Assembly: GCF_003672135.1 (NCBI RefSeq)
Contig: NC_039511.1
Span: forward strand, 7,714,464 to 7,778,463
DNA from: Ooceraea biroi
Lineage: Eukaryota; Arthropoda; Insecta; Hymenoptera; Formicidae
Direction of reading: 5' to 3'
DNA: 64,000 nt
Part shown: positions 34,204 to 43,942 of the stretch, one piece after another
Numbering within the stretch: position 1 is the stretch's first letter
Layout of the letters: each line of letters opens with the position of its first letter
Translations under genes and position numbers: made by a program
Notes under the pieces: generated by a model
Told to the model about the DNA's origin: nothing
Database searches by the model: none
Seen by the model: the letters and a program-made list of their open reading frames with translations, nothing else

Positions 34204-36179
34204 TACAGGGGGTTTAAAAAAGGTCGGATATTTTATCCACGTGTAGTACTCATGAAAAGAAGTAAAAAAATCTTAGGCAACATAGGTCCGCAAATCAACT
34301 GTTTCAGAGCTAGAGTTGATTTTGTATCTTTTTAGATTTTTATTTTTGTTTTATTTTTGTATTTTTGTTTTAACATTTATTGATGATTAGAAAACGTTAT
34401 CAGAGCAGATGAAAACGCGACCATTCCGCGCAGATCTTCTCTCTAGAGACCCCCCACTACGCCACGATACAAGCGCGTTAATGCTATTATACACGCCATC
34501 TCTACGTCACGCTATCCCCACTTCGCTCGCCTATGCGCAGACGGATAACGTTCTCTCGCTGGACGGAGTATAGGAACGTCTTGTGCAGTCCAGTGTGTGC
34601 AAGAGTCATTTATCAGTTGTATCTAATCGTGTCAGTGATTTCGATTTCACTCACTTTACGTCGTAAATGAACGGCCGCGCCATCGTGTTTTTCATGAAAA
34701 AATAAAATAAAATTTAAGTCGTTGCTTTTTGTTTCCCTTTATTTCCTGTAAGTATCTCGCTACAGTGCTGTATCAGTTTCCTACTGTTTTCGCTTAAAAG
34801 TATTTGCAAATAAAAGAAAATGTCGCTCTATACCAATGCAGAAATGGCAGATATGCATTTCATGTACGACCGTGCCAATGGTAACGCTTATGAAGCACGG
34901 CGTCTGTATGCTGAAGCATTTCCGAATCGTGCACTTCCATCTGATAAGTTATTTTCCAAATTGCATTTACGTTTAGTCGAAAATGGTTCATTTTGTGTAA
35001 GTAAACATGATGCCGGACGGCCCAGGTCAGTGTCTACTCCTGAAGCAGAACTTGAAGTTTTAAGAAGAGTAGAAGAAAATCCGAATATCAGCACCATAAT
35101 AATAGCTACGGAACTAAATATGAATGCTTCCTTAGTCTGGAGGATTTTACGTAAACAGCAGCTGTATCCTTTCCATATTCAGCGGGTGCAAGCTCTTATA
35201 GCCCCCGATTATGATTCCAGACTAGCGTTCTGCAGATTCGTACTAAGAAAAGTTGAAGAAAATCCAAACTTTGCTGCTAATATTTTATTTACAGATAAAA
35301 CTATTTTTACAAACAACGGGATCATTAATTTCTACAACAATCATGTTTGGGTTGATGAAAACCCTCATGCCGTTGTCGAGTCCAGACATCAGCATCGATT
35401 TTCTTTAAACGTTTGGGTGGGTATTTTGAGGGACCGTTTAATTGAACCAGTGTTTTTTCCAAATCGTTTAACTGGTGCAGTTTATCTTGACTTCTTAAAT
35501 AACACTCTACCTCCACTATTGGAAGATGTCCCCCTAAATGATAGAGTTAACCTTTGGTATATGCACGATGGGGCTCCTCTGCATTTCGCAGTTATCGTTA
35601 GAAATTTCCTAAATGAAACTTAGAATAATAACTGGATAGGACGAAGGGGTCCAGTGCCATGGCCACCCAGATCCCTTGATTTTAACCCATTGGACTTTTG
35701 CATTTGGGGATATTTAAAATCGCTAGTGTATTCAAGACCCATTAATAACGTTGACGACTTACGGCACCGAATAGAAGATGTCTGCCAGCCTATTCGCTAA
35801 ATTCCAGGGATATTCGAAAGAATAAGAGCTTCTTTTCTGCGACGATGTGAAGCTTGTGTACAAATGGAAGGTGAACATGTAAAACATCTTCTTTAAGTAT
35901 TTTTCGTTGAAACATCTTGTATTATTTAGCTATTAGCGCGTTTACTGTTTGTTTTTTAATAATAATGCCATTTGACAAACAAAAAGCAAAAAATACAAAA
36001 AATATCAATTAAAACAAAAATACAAAAATAAAACAAAAATAAAAATCCAAAAAGATACAAAATCAACTCTAGCTCTGAAACAATTGATTTGCGGACCTAT
36101 GTTGCCTAAGACTTTTTTACTTCTTTTCATGAGTACTACACGGGGATAAAATATCCGACCTTTTTTTAAACACCCTGTA
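34204..36179 (+). mobile_element. DD41D element E7
   Basis: TACAGGGGGTTTAAAAAAGG at 34204, complement ending at 36179, flanked by TA. Arms ~34204-34375 and ~36000-36179. The 5' leader (34376-34819) includes a CG-rich, promoter-like stretch. Third member of the E5-E6-E7 run. Confidence 0.88.
34820..35895 (+). pseudogene. DD41D transposase of E7, two premature stops
   Basis: Starts MSLYTNAEMADMHFMYDRAN; helix-turn-helix IIIATELNMNASLVWRILRK. First Asp in FTDKTIF (usually FTDEATF), second in YMHDGAPLHF, third in FNPLDFCIWG, spacing 41. The frame is open for 267 codons to a TAG at 35621-35623, continues, meets a TAA at ~35800 and reaches the natural end VKHLL at 35895. No frameshift is needed, only two nonsense codons. 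Confidence 0.9.
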
Positions 36180-36195
36180 TATACATATTTATATC

Positions 36196-36928
36196 GGTAA
36201 ATATATACAATAAAGAACCCAGCCTCAATGACCTTGACCTTGACATGTATTGTAGAGGTCACCTTCCTGAATAACCCGCACTAGGTTTCACCCTTCGCTC
36301 GTTGTTTGGTAAAAGTTATTAACAAAAATGTTTAATGAATAAAGCATAATTTTACGATACCATATATGTACGTTTATGAAAGAGTATATTTGATGGCATT
36401 TTAGCTTTAAATCAGAAATAGGTTTGGGTTAGGTTAGGTTAGGTTAGGTTAAGTTAAAGCAGAGAATACTTTGTATTTAACTGTTTGTGCTTTTGGTTAA
36501 AGTGAAGAATACTTTGTACTTATATTAAAAGAAACTATTCTATATATTAATAATTCACTGCTTTAAATGACTTTCCTTTCTTTGTTCATATACATATTCG
36601 TCGTTTATATCTTTCAATATTCAAAATAACTACTATATTTTCGAAATTTCCTTTGTTAATAACTTTTTCATAAACAATGATCGACGACTAAAACCTAGTG
36701 CGGATTATTCGGGAAGGTGACCTTTGTAATATATGTCAATATCATGTTCTTGCTTCACGTGGACAGCTAAAAATTCGTGGGAAATCATTAAACTTCTTTG
36801 GTAATAACTTTTTAATAAACAACGAGCGACGGCTAAAACCTATTGAAGGTCACTCAGGAGGGTGACTTCTATAATATATGTCACGGTCAAGGTCATCGGG
36901 ACTGGGTCCGTTATTGTATATATTTACC
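36196..36928. mobile_element. 733-bp MITE with AAGGTCA-rich ends and an internal TTAGG array
   Basis: GGTAAATATATACAATAA at 36196 is inverted at 36928. Arms contain CAATGACCTTGACCTTGACA and its complement. In the loop, TTAGG is repeated about five times at 36428-36450. A relative lies at 50989-51534. No coding sequence. From 36929 to 37100 a degenerate ~20-bp GTCCAA(T/A)(T/G)GAACGGT theme is repeated about seven times. Confidence 0.65.
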
Positions 36929-37258
36929 TTTATATCTAACCTAATCCACTCTTGAATGGTGTACAAATAAACGGTATACAACTTTGCAGTATCCAAATGA
37001 ACGGTGACTATTTATACTGTGTCCAATTGAACGATGTCCAATTAAACCGTATGTAAAGTTTAGTGTTCATTTGCAACGTATCCAATTGTACTGTGTCCAA
37101 GTGCATCGCTCCGAGTCGTTACGACATTTAGGACATCTATAGAAACCGTAGGTTTAAAGGCGATGCTGGAAACGGAGTAGAGAGACTGCTTTGAAAACCT
37201 TTTTAATCGCTTTAAATATTGTATTGACTCTATTGACTATATTGACAGAAGGAATATA

Positions 37259-37506
37259 TTGGGTTGATTCATAAGTTCGTAACGTTTGTGTTTGGCATGG
37301 CAACACTGCAGTATTGAGAGGTTGTTTATCATTTGTCATTTGGAGTGACAGTGTTGTACTTGTGAATACACCTTACATATTGCAGATTTGAAGAAAGGTG
37401 GTGTAATATTACCGATTAGTTTCTGTCTTCTGTGTATCTCAAATGAGTATCAAATAAAAACTTTTGCCACAGCGAAAAAACGCTACGAACTTATGCATCA
37501 ACCCAA
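37259..37506. mobile_element. 248-bp mariner-type MITE
   Basis: TTGGGTTGATTCATAAGTTC at 37259 is matched by the inverted TTGGGTTGATGCATAAGTTC ending at 37506. The left flank is TA, the right flank degraded. No transposase. Ends of this kind belong to mariner elements. Confidence 0.7.
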
Positions 37507-37599
37507 TCTTTTGAAAAAAATAAAATCAAAAGGTAATTAACATTTCGTTTCTTTTATATCAGTCATATCAAAATCTGGATAGACTGTGGAAATACAATG

Positions 37600-38345
37600 C
37601 AATCCATAAGTTCTGAGACTGATATTTTGATACTAATGCTACATAATTATTTCCGTTTGAAATATGTTATTATATTCTCATAATTAAGTGTACGAATAAT
37701 TTGAATTGTCAAGTTATCTGATCTGAAGTATACTATTATTTCATGAAACATGTTGTTTGCAATGTTGAGCAACGTGTTGTGATTAAATTTGGTCTAAATC
37801 CCAATTTGTTTATTACTAAAATGGAAATGATGGAAAAGGCTTATGGCGAAGAGATGTTAAGTTCTAACGAGCGTCAATAGTATGTTAAGTTTCGTAAAGG
37901 AAAAGAATTTCTAAAGGATAATAAATCACATGTTTGTCCATCACAAGTAGAACCGACAACAATATTGCTACTGTCGCAAAATTGCTGAAAAATGATCAAC
38001 GAATCATTTCTCGCATGGTAACAAAAGAATTGAAAATACGGAAAACTATAGTTATTCGCATTTTAACTCAGGATTTAAAGAAATGATAATTTTATGCACG
38101 TTTCACTCCTCATGGATTAATGTAAAAGCAACGAGAGAACCGGGTTGTTGCATGTCTTGTCAATGAATAAATTAGGACATCTTGTCAATAACTAAAGCGA
38201 ATAAAAGTTTTGTACATACGAGTAAAATAATTACAAGCGATGGAAGATTCTGTTTCGCCTAAGAAGTAGATACAGAACAGCAAAGTGGTGAATGGTTTGA
38301 TAAAAATTCGTTACGATCAAAAAGTTGCGATTTCAGAAGTCGCGA
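37600..38345 (+). pseudogene. Mariner-like transposase remnant
   Basis: From ATG at 37743: NVEQRVVIKFGL, MMEKAYGEEMLS, KFRKGKEFLKD, the N-terminal helix-turn-helix layout of mariner/SETMAR-type transposases. There is a stop at 37878 and many later breaks. A weak ITSDGRFCF segment near 38230 may be the TGDE region. DDD residues cannot be confirmed. Region 38346-38640 holds nothing recognisable. Confidence 0.55.
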
Positions 38346-38639
38346 GTAAATACCATGTCCATTTTGTTTGATAATGAAGTATTGCACAAAGAATTTGTGC
38401 TAAAAGATAAATTCAAATCCATATTTTAAATCGTGATACACTGGCAATATCTGATGGTCGGATAAATTTATTAACTGCATGCCAACAAATTTATTAGACT
38501 AACAATAAGATGCAGTCATTTTCTCGCTCTAGGAACTTATTTTCAACTACGCGTCAACAAATTCGTTAGTCTTAAAAACGCAGCGATTTCCTATTCCGGA
38601 ACGAATATATTAATCAGTAAGAAACAAATTAATTAATAA

Positions 38640-38735
38640 TATTCATTGCGAAAAATATCACCCCACGCCAAGGATCGAACCTGGGACCTCCCTCATTCCG
38701 TGCGGGCGTCTTTACCATCTCGACCACTTATCTTT
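38640..38735 (-). repeat. tRNA-derived SINE, minus-strand copy
   Basis: On the minus strand an A box TGGTCGAGATGG (38726-38715) and a B box GGTTCGATCC (38681-38672), then GGCGTGGGGTGATATTTTTC and an ATTATTAATTAAT tail. Same family as 28514-28620. The following 38736-39231 shows no gene. Confidence 0.7.
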
Positions 38736-39312
38736 CTAAAAGATAAATGTAAAATATTACAAAGATATAATGGATCGTCTCATTAAATGGATATAATATA
38801 TTCCTCCTTTTACTTTTTAAACACATGGTTTTGTACGACAATACGTCAGCTTATTTGATCGCACTTTTACGGCAGGTTTTGGATAAAAAACAAGTCAGAA
38901 CATTAAATCATCCATTCTACTTACTTTATTTGTCACTCTCACTCTATTTTATTTAAAAAATTAAACTCGCAATTGAAAGACCAAAGATTTGATGACATTT
39001 CTGAAATTAAAGCTTCTGTAACCACCCAATTGAAAATTAGAACAAAAGAGGAGTTTTCAACTATTACATAACGGTTGCAATCGCAGTAGTATATCAATAA
39101 TATATTAACTGTAATGGAGCCTACTATAAAGACTATAATATTTCTATAAAGATTTTTTAATATTATTCTGGTGAGTTTACTTCTTTTATACAAATATTAT
39201 CTCAAAACTTATAAATCATATTATGTATATATTAAGCTGGGGAGAAAGTAATCCCGATTTTTTCGTAAAAAATATGTACTAAAAGAATATGTTTACAACA
39301 ATTGATCAAAGG

Positions 39313-39865
39313 TCAATTAAAGTAATTGCCGTTTGAATCTATTACTTTCTGCCATCTTTTATGCAGAAGTTGGATAAAAATCTCGTTGGTCGCAAAGAAT
39401 TCATCGATCCATTTCTCGACTTTGGCTGTATTTCGAAAACGTTGTCCCTTCAAACTCAGTGGCATCGATCGAAATAAGTGATAGTCTGAAAGCGCAACAT
39501 CTGATGAATAGACAGGATGCGGAAGAACTTCCCAGCTTAAGTCTATCATGGTGGCTGCAGCGGTATGAGCGTTATCATAGAAGGATGATTTTAAGTTGGT
39601 TGGAGGCATATAACAAACGTGTTTTGAGCAATGCGCATCTAAACGCTTAAGTTGTTGATTATAGGTCTCAGTGGTGACTGACATGGCGACAAGAGCTCAT
39701 AGTAGATGACCTCATCCAAACACACAAGACCACCTTGTGAGCGTAGATGTTGCGTCTCGGTATCGGAGGAGTAGCTTGGTTACTCGCGTACTTGGCTGCG
39801 TCCACTTATGATCATTTGTGATTGGGATTGGTGAAATAAATCAACTTTTCATTCCCGATATGATC
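39313..39865 (-). pseudogene. C-terminal part of the MLE-1 mariner transposase
   Basis: Contains TETYNQQLKRLDAHC, a damaged second catalytic site (YDNAHTAAATMID), WEVLPHPVYSSDVALSDYHLF for the third, and the end WQKVIDSNGNYFN. Residues appear deleted between the second and third Asp, so spacing is shorter than 34. The upstream part contains the usual VCLDEVIYYELL-like segment with frame damage. Resembles cecropia-type mariners. Confidence 0.8.
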
Positions 39866-40932
39866 ATCACAATCACTGGCGTAGTAAGGGAAGACGGCGC
39901 CCAGGGCGGTCCCTTCTCTACGCGCCTCATATATCTATATTATTGTTCAAGATTCGGACCAAGGGTGAACGATATTTGCGACATACGGGCTGGACATATA
40001 CATGAACTCCTTATTTAAAATTATCAAGTCTCGCGTGGCTAACCGATCGACAATATTTGTCACGTTTGATCCATGTTTTCCACCGTATTGTCGTATTTGT
40101 CGGTCGACTTTGGCCTCGCGGACGTTGAACCCGACGTTCTCGCTTGCACGGTTCATAAGCGTTCCTGGGCGATCGAGAGAGATGAGAGAGTTTCCGAATA
40201 ACCAGTTGAGATCATATTTGTCAAACTTTGAGCTATTTTTCTCTATTTGAAGTCGACAAACAACGGACATCTCTGCCGATCGCACAGCGCGAACAAAGTT
40301 CAGTTCCTAGTCAGCCTAGTTCGCTAAAAGGACCACGCACTCGCGAATCTCAGCAAATTCGCCTTCGCCCACGTTCGGCCGGAAGTTCCAACGTCCGCAG
40401 TAACGCGATCGTTATCGGAGTTTATCCGGGCATCCGAGCGCTCGATCGGTCACGATCTGGGCACATTTCGTGAAACCAAAAGACTGTTCCGTCGCGTTCA
40501 AGATTTCCGTCTGCGACACTCTACGGACGAACCATTACCGGCGTCTAGCACGCTTCCGCGATACGACAAGTTAGACTGATTTCTTTTATTTTTTTTGGAC
40601 TGTGTGTTGGAATAAACTGGTTCGAATTTTGTTAATAACGACTTGTGATCAGTGCACCCTGTCACCCGCTCCAATCCATTCAGTGATCGCCAAGTGATCA
40701 CGTTACTCACGCCGCACGTTCTCTGCAGAACGCTATCAGCAAAAAGTGCCGGATTTCAAAAAGGTAGAGCGGATCCCGCACAATTATAAGTGGCAATTTA
40801 TGTAAAAAATAAACAACAACGTTTAAATTTTAAATTAACTAAAAACTTTAATTCAAAAAATTTATTAAATAAACTAAAATTATTTAAACTATAAATAATA
40901 AACTATAAATTGTTTTAGAAGTAACAAAAATT

Positions 40933-42143
40933 TTAAAGTTTAATCTTGCGGGCTTTTATAGTTGCAAATTCTTTAATAATATCTGAAAAGTCTATATCTT
41001 TCCTTACGTCTCGTTCAATAAAAAGCAATGCAAGCCCATTTAAACGCATCTGACTCATAGTTGAACAAAGGTAAGTTTTAATAAGCTTTAATTTCGAAAA
41101 GCTTCGTTCGCAAGTAGCAACACTCACGCTTATGGTCAAAAAAATTCGTAAAGTCACTGTCAAATTTGGGAGCATTTCTGTGAAACCCCATTGAACTATC
41201 CACCCGAGAAATGTTGCTGCTGACCACTCATCTGCTGGTATGTTTGTCTCCTGACTAGTGGAACAATAACTACTAACAAGCCGTCGTAGTCTCCCTATTT
41301 TAGATTTGAGCTCATTGGGATCAATATCGTCGTAGATGGTGCATAGCTCATCAACTTTTTGCCATATGTATTCATCATTATATACATCGAGCAGTACTTT
41401 CAAGCTTAAAAATTCAAAGCGTTTGTTTAACAAAGTAAGTTGCTGGAAACGCTGTGTAATTTCCTGATTCAATCGATCAATAGATTCTAACATTTCTCGA
41501 CGTATCTCTTGCTGCGGTAACAAGCTAGCATCATCTTTCTTTTCTCCTGCCATTATTTTCTTTCGTCGTATGCGCTTTGCAATGGGGATTTCCATTTGCT
41601 CATATATTATCTCAACATCAGCCAATACCTTGTCTACAAAGCTATCTCTATTTTCTTTAAAAAAGTTACTAAAGCATTAATAGCAATCACTGACTGATCG
41701 AGACCTAACCACTTGTTTGGAGGTATTTTTGAGTTTTGTCTATTTCAGGCAGTAACTTACTCCACAAGTGAAGGTAGCACAAAAAAGGGAAGGTAGTTAT
41801 ACTGGCATGTACAATACAATAACTGCATCACCACGTGTGTCGGCATTTTCTGACTGATCCATAAGAACTTCTAAAGCATCTAATACATCGGCATAACCGG
41901 GAACTGATGACCTGAACTGCATCATGCTTTGCACTCCAACGCGTTTCGACTACTCTCTTTACAGTTATAGGCATTGCTTACTTTAACACATCCCAGCGAT
42001 GAGTAGATGCAGAAAAGAACGTAAAAATTCTTTCTATTGTTCCGAAGAAGGTAGTCGAATATACACCCTGTCGAGCAGCATGAACACCAGCTAAGTTCAA
42101 ATTATGATTACTACATGCAATAAATTCGGCTTTGGGATTTATA
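40933..42143 (-). pseudogene. hAT/ZMYM1-like transposase, C-terminal block
   Basis: Continues from PKAEFIACSNHNLNLAGVHA (the conserved CxxHxLNL segment of the catalytic domain) through damaged sequence to a clean 230-codon end frame (41625-40933). That frame includes SVATCERSFSKLKLIKTYLC and MSQMRLNGLALLFIERD, the hAT C-terminal dimerisation motif. Frameshifts and stops lie at ~41660-41980. MLE-2 interrupts the gene immediately upstream. Confidence 0.85.
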
Positions 42144-43429
42144 TTAGGTGTTTGAATAAGTTTCCGCCGTTTTCCAAGAGATGTCGTAACGAGTACTACA
42201 GGCATAGAATTTCAGTGGCAGTGGCAGTATATGAGAGTACTGTAAGCAAGCTTTTATATTTAGTATATGACATTTGGTGGACGTGTAAACAATAGTTTTG
42301 TCACTACATTCAAAATATCGAATTTTGTGCCAACAAAACAGCATTTGCGGGAAGTTTTACTGCATTATTTTATTGTTAAGAAAAGTGCAGCTGAAAGTTA
42401 TCGTTTATTTGTGGAGGCGTATGAGGAGCATGCTCCATCCGAAAGATGTTGTAGAGAATGGTTTCAACGGTTTAGAAATGGTGATTTCGATGTGAAAGAT
42501 AAAGAACGCGAAGGTGCACCGAAAAAATTTGAGGATAAACAACTGGAAGCATTACTTGATGACGATCCATGTCAAACGCTGAAGGAATTGTCAAAGGCAT
42601 TAAATGTTGATCAATTGACTGTTATCAAACGTTTAAAAACAATGGGCATGATTCAAAAACTCGGAAACTGGTTACCACATGAATTGAAAGAAAGAGATCT
42701 TGAAAGGCATTTAACCATGTGCGAATTGTTGCTTCAAAGACAGAATAGGAAGTCGTTTCTCCATCGAATCGTTACTGGGGATGAAAAATGGATCCACTAT
42801 GACAATCCGAAACGACCAAAAACATGGAGTAAGCCCGGCCAGCCATCATCATCAACGCCAAAACGAAATATTCATGGACGGAAGGTTATGTTGTGCATTT
42901 GGTGGGATCAACAAAGCGTGGTGTATTATGAGCTGCTGCAACCGTGTCAGACCATCAATAGTGAACGTTACCGAGAACAATTAATGAATTTGAACCGAGC
43001 ATTGAAAGATAAACGTCCAGAATACGCCAAAAGCCATGACAAAGTGATTTTGCTACACGACAATGCTCGACCACATGTTGCGAAACCAGTGAAGGAAATC
43101 TTGGAGGCACTTGGATGGGATGTGTTACCTCACCCGCCGTACTCCCCAGACCTGGCTCCTTCTGATTATCATTTGTTTCGGTCCATGCAGCATGGCCTTG
43201 CTGAGCAGCACTTCACTTCGTATGAAGATATCAAAAATTGGCTTGAGCACTGGATCACTTCGAAAGAACCGGAGTTCTTCTATCGCGGAATCCACTTATT
43301 ACGTGAAAAGTGGGAAAAGGTTATAGCTAACGATGGGCACTACTTTGAATAAACTTCTGTTTCTGTTTCTCGAGAAACACAGGTCTTTTATTTCACAAAA
43401 AAACGGCGGAAACTTATTCAAACACCTAA
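42144..43429 (+). mobile_element. Mariner element MLE-2 (young, 1286 bp)
   Basis: TTAGGTGTTTGAATAAGTTT at 42144 and its near-perfect complement ending at 43429 (~30-bp TIRs), with TA at 42142-42143 and 43430-43431. Full length with one long transposase frame. Inserted in the hAT transposase gene. Confidence 0.95.
42315..43352 (+). CDS. Full-length mariner transposase (mauritiana/Mboumar-like), canonical start ATG mutated to ATA
   Basis: From codon 42315 the frame encodes 345 residues without interruption, the usual length of Mos1/Mboumar-type transposases. Landmarks: helix-turn-helix with REWFQRF; linker WLPHEL (consensus WVPHEL); first catalytic Asp in TGDEKWIHYDN; second in LLHDNARPH; third in YSPDLAPSDYHLF, spacing 34 (DD34D); and C-terminal WEKVIANDGHYFE. 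The first codon is ATA (ISNFVP) where relatives have ATG. An in-frame ATG at 42267 would add 16 residues translated from the 5' UTR. Whether protein is made is uncertain. The family cuts and pastes at TA, acting in the nucleus. Ants carry close relatives of this group. Confidence 0.93.
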   Translation: MSNFVPTKQHLREVLLHYFIVKKSAAESYRLFVEAYEEHAPSERCCREWFQRFRNGDFDVKDKEREGAPKKFEDKQLEALLDDDPCQTLKELSKALNVDQLTVIKRLKTMGMIQKLGNWLPHELKERDLERHLTMCELLLQRQNRKSFLHRIVTGDEKWIHYDNPKRPKTWSKPGQPSSSTPKRNIHGRKVMLCIWWDQQSVVYYELLQPCQTINSERYREQLMNLNRALKDKRPEYAKSHDKVILLHDNARPHVAKPVKEILEALGWDVLPHPPYSPDLAPSDYHLFRSMQHGLAEQHFTSYEDIKNWLEHWITSKEPEFFYRGIHLLREKWEKVIANDGHYFE

Positions 43430-43942
43430 TATCTTTTATTCTCTGCTGCACTCCATGGTGAACACCTGACATTGTGGCAGGATTATTATAACCTTGGCCG
43501 CGACAGTTTTAGATCAACAATTTGTTCTCATTTAACGGTTTTAGGATAATTTCTGCAATTTTCTCAGCAGATTTCTCTTTCATGAGAAGAAATCCTAAAA
43601 AACTCTCCTTGACTTCTACTTTGCTATCGTCAATCTTTACATATCGGATTATTTCTGTCATCTGCTCAATATGTGCAATGTCTGGTGTACTGTCAAAAAG
43701 AATTGCATAGTATTTTGCTTCACGTATCTCGTTCAAAATTTTGTCTTTCACACGACGTGCAAGAAGAGAAAAAAATTCATTCTGAATATCTGGTGATAAG
43801 TAAGAAATTGGCGAGCGTAGTCTCATTAACCAGTCAAATACGTACCAGATGTTCTTTCATAATAGGGTCATATTTTCCTATAAGTTTTATTAATTCTAAA
43901 AAATTACCACTGTTACTAATATCGTCAATGTTTTCTCTATGA
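43430..43942 (-). pseudogene. hAT/ZMYM1-like transposase, middle block
   Basis: Encodes HRENIDDISNSGNFLELIKL and KYDPIMKEHL, then SYLSPDIQNEF, YAILFDSTPDIAHIEQMT (first catalytic Asp region), and a stop at ~43509. The next piece, CRGQGYNN and MSGVHHGVQ, is one base out of frame. This is the DUF4371-type region of ZMYM1-like hAT proteins. Bounded by MLE-2 on the left and the GC-rich insertion on the right. Confidence 0.85.

Noticed and set aside
39890..40800. Separate LTR insertion in the hAT 3' region
   Set aside because: GC-richer with an AATAAA signal, but no clean ends; left as unassigned hAT interior.
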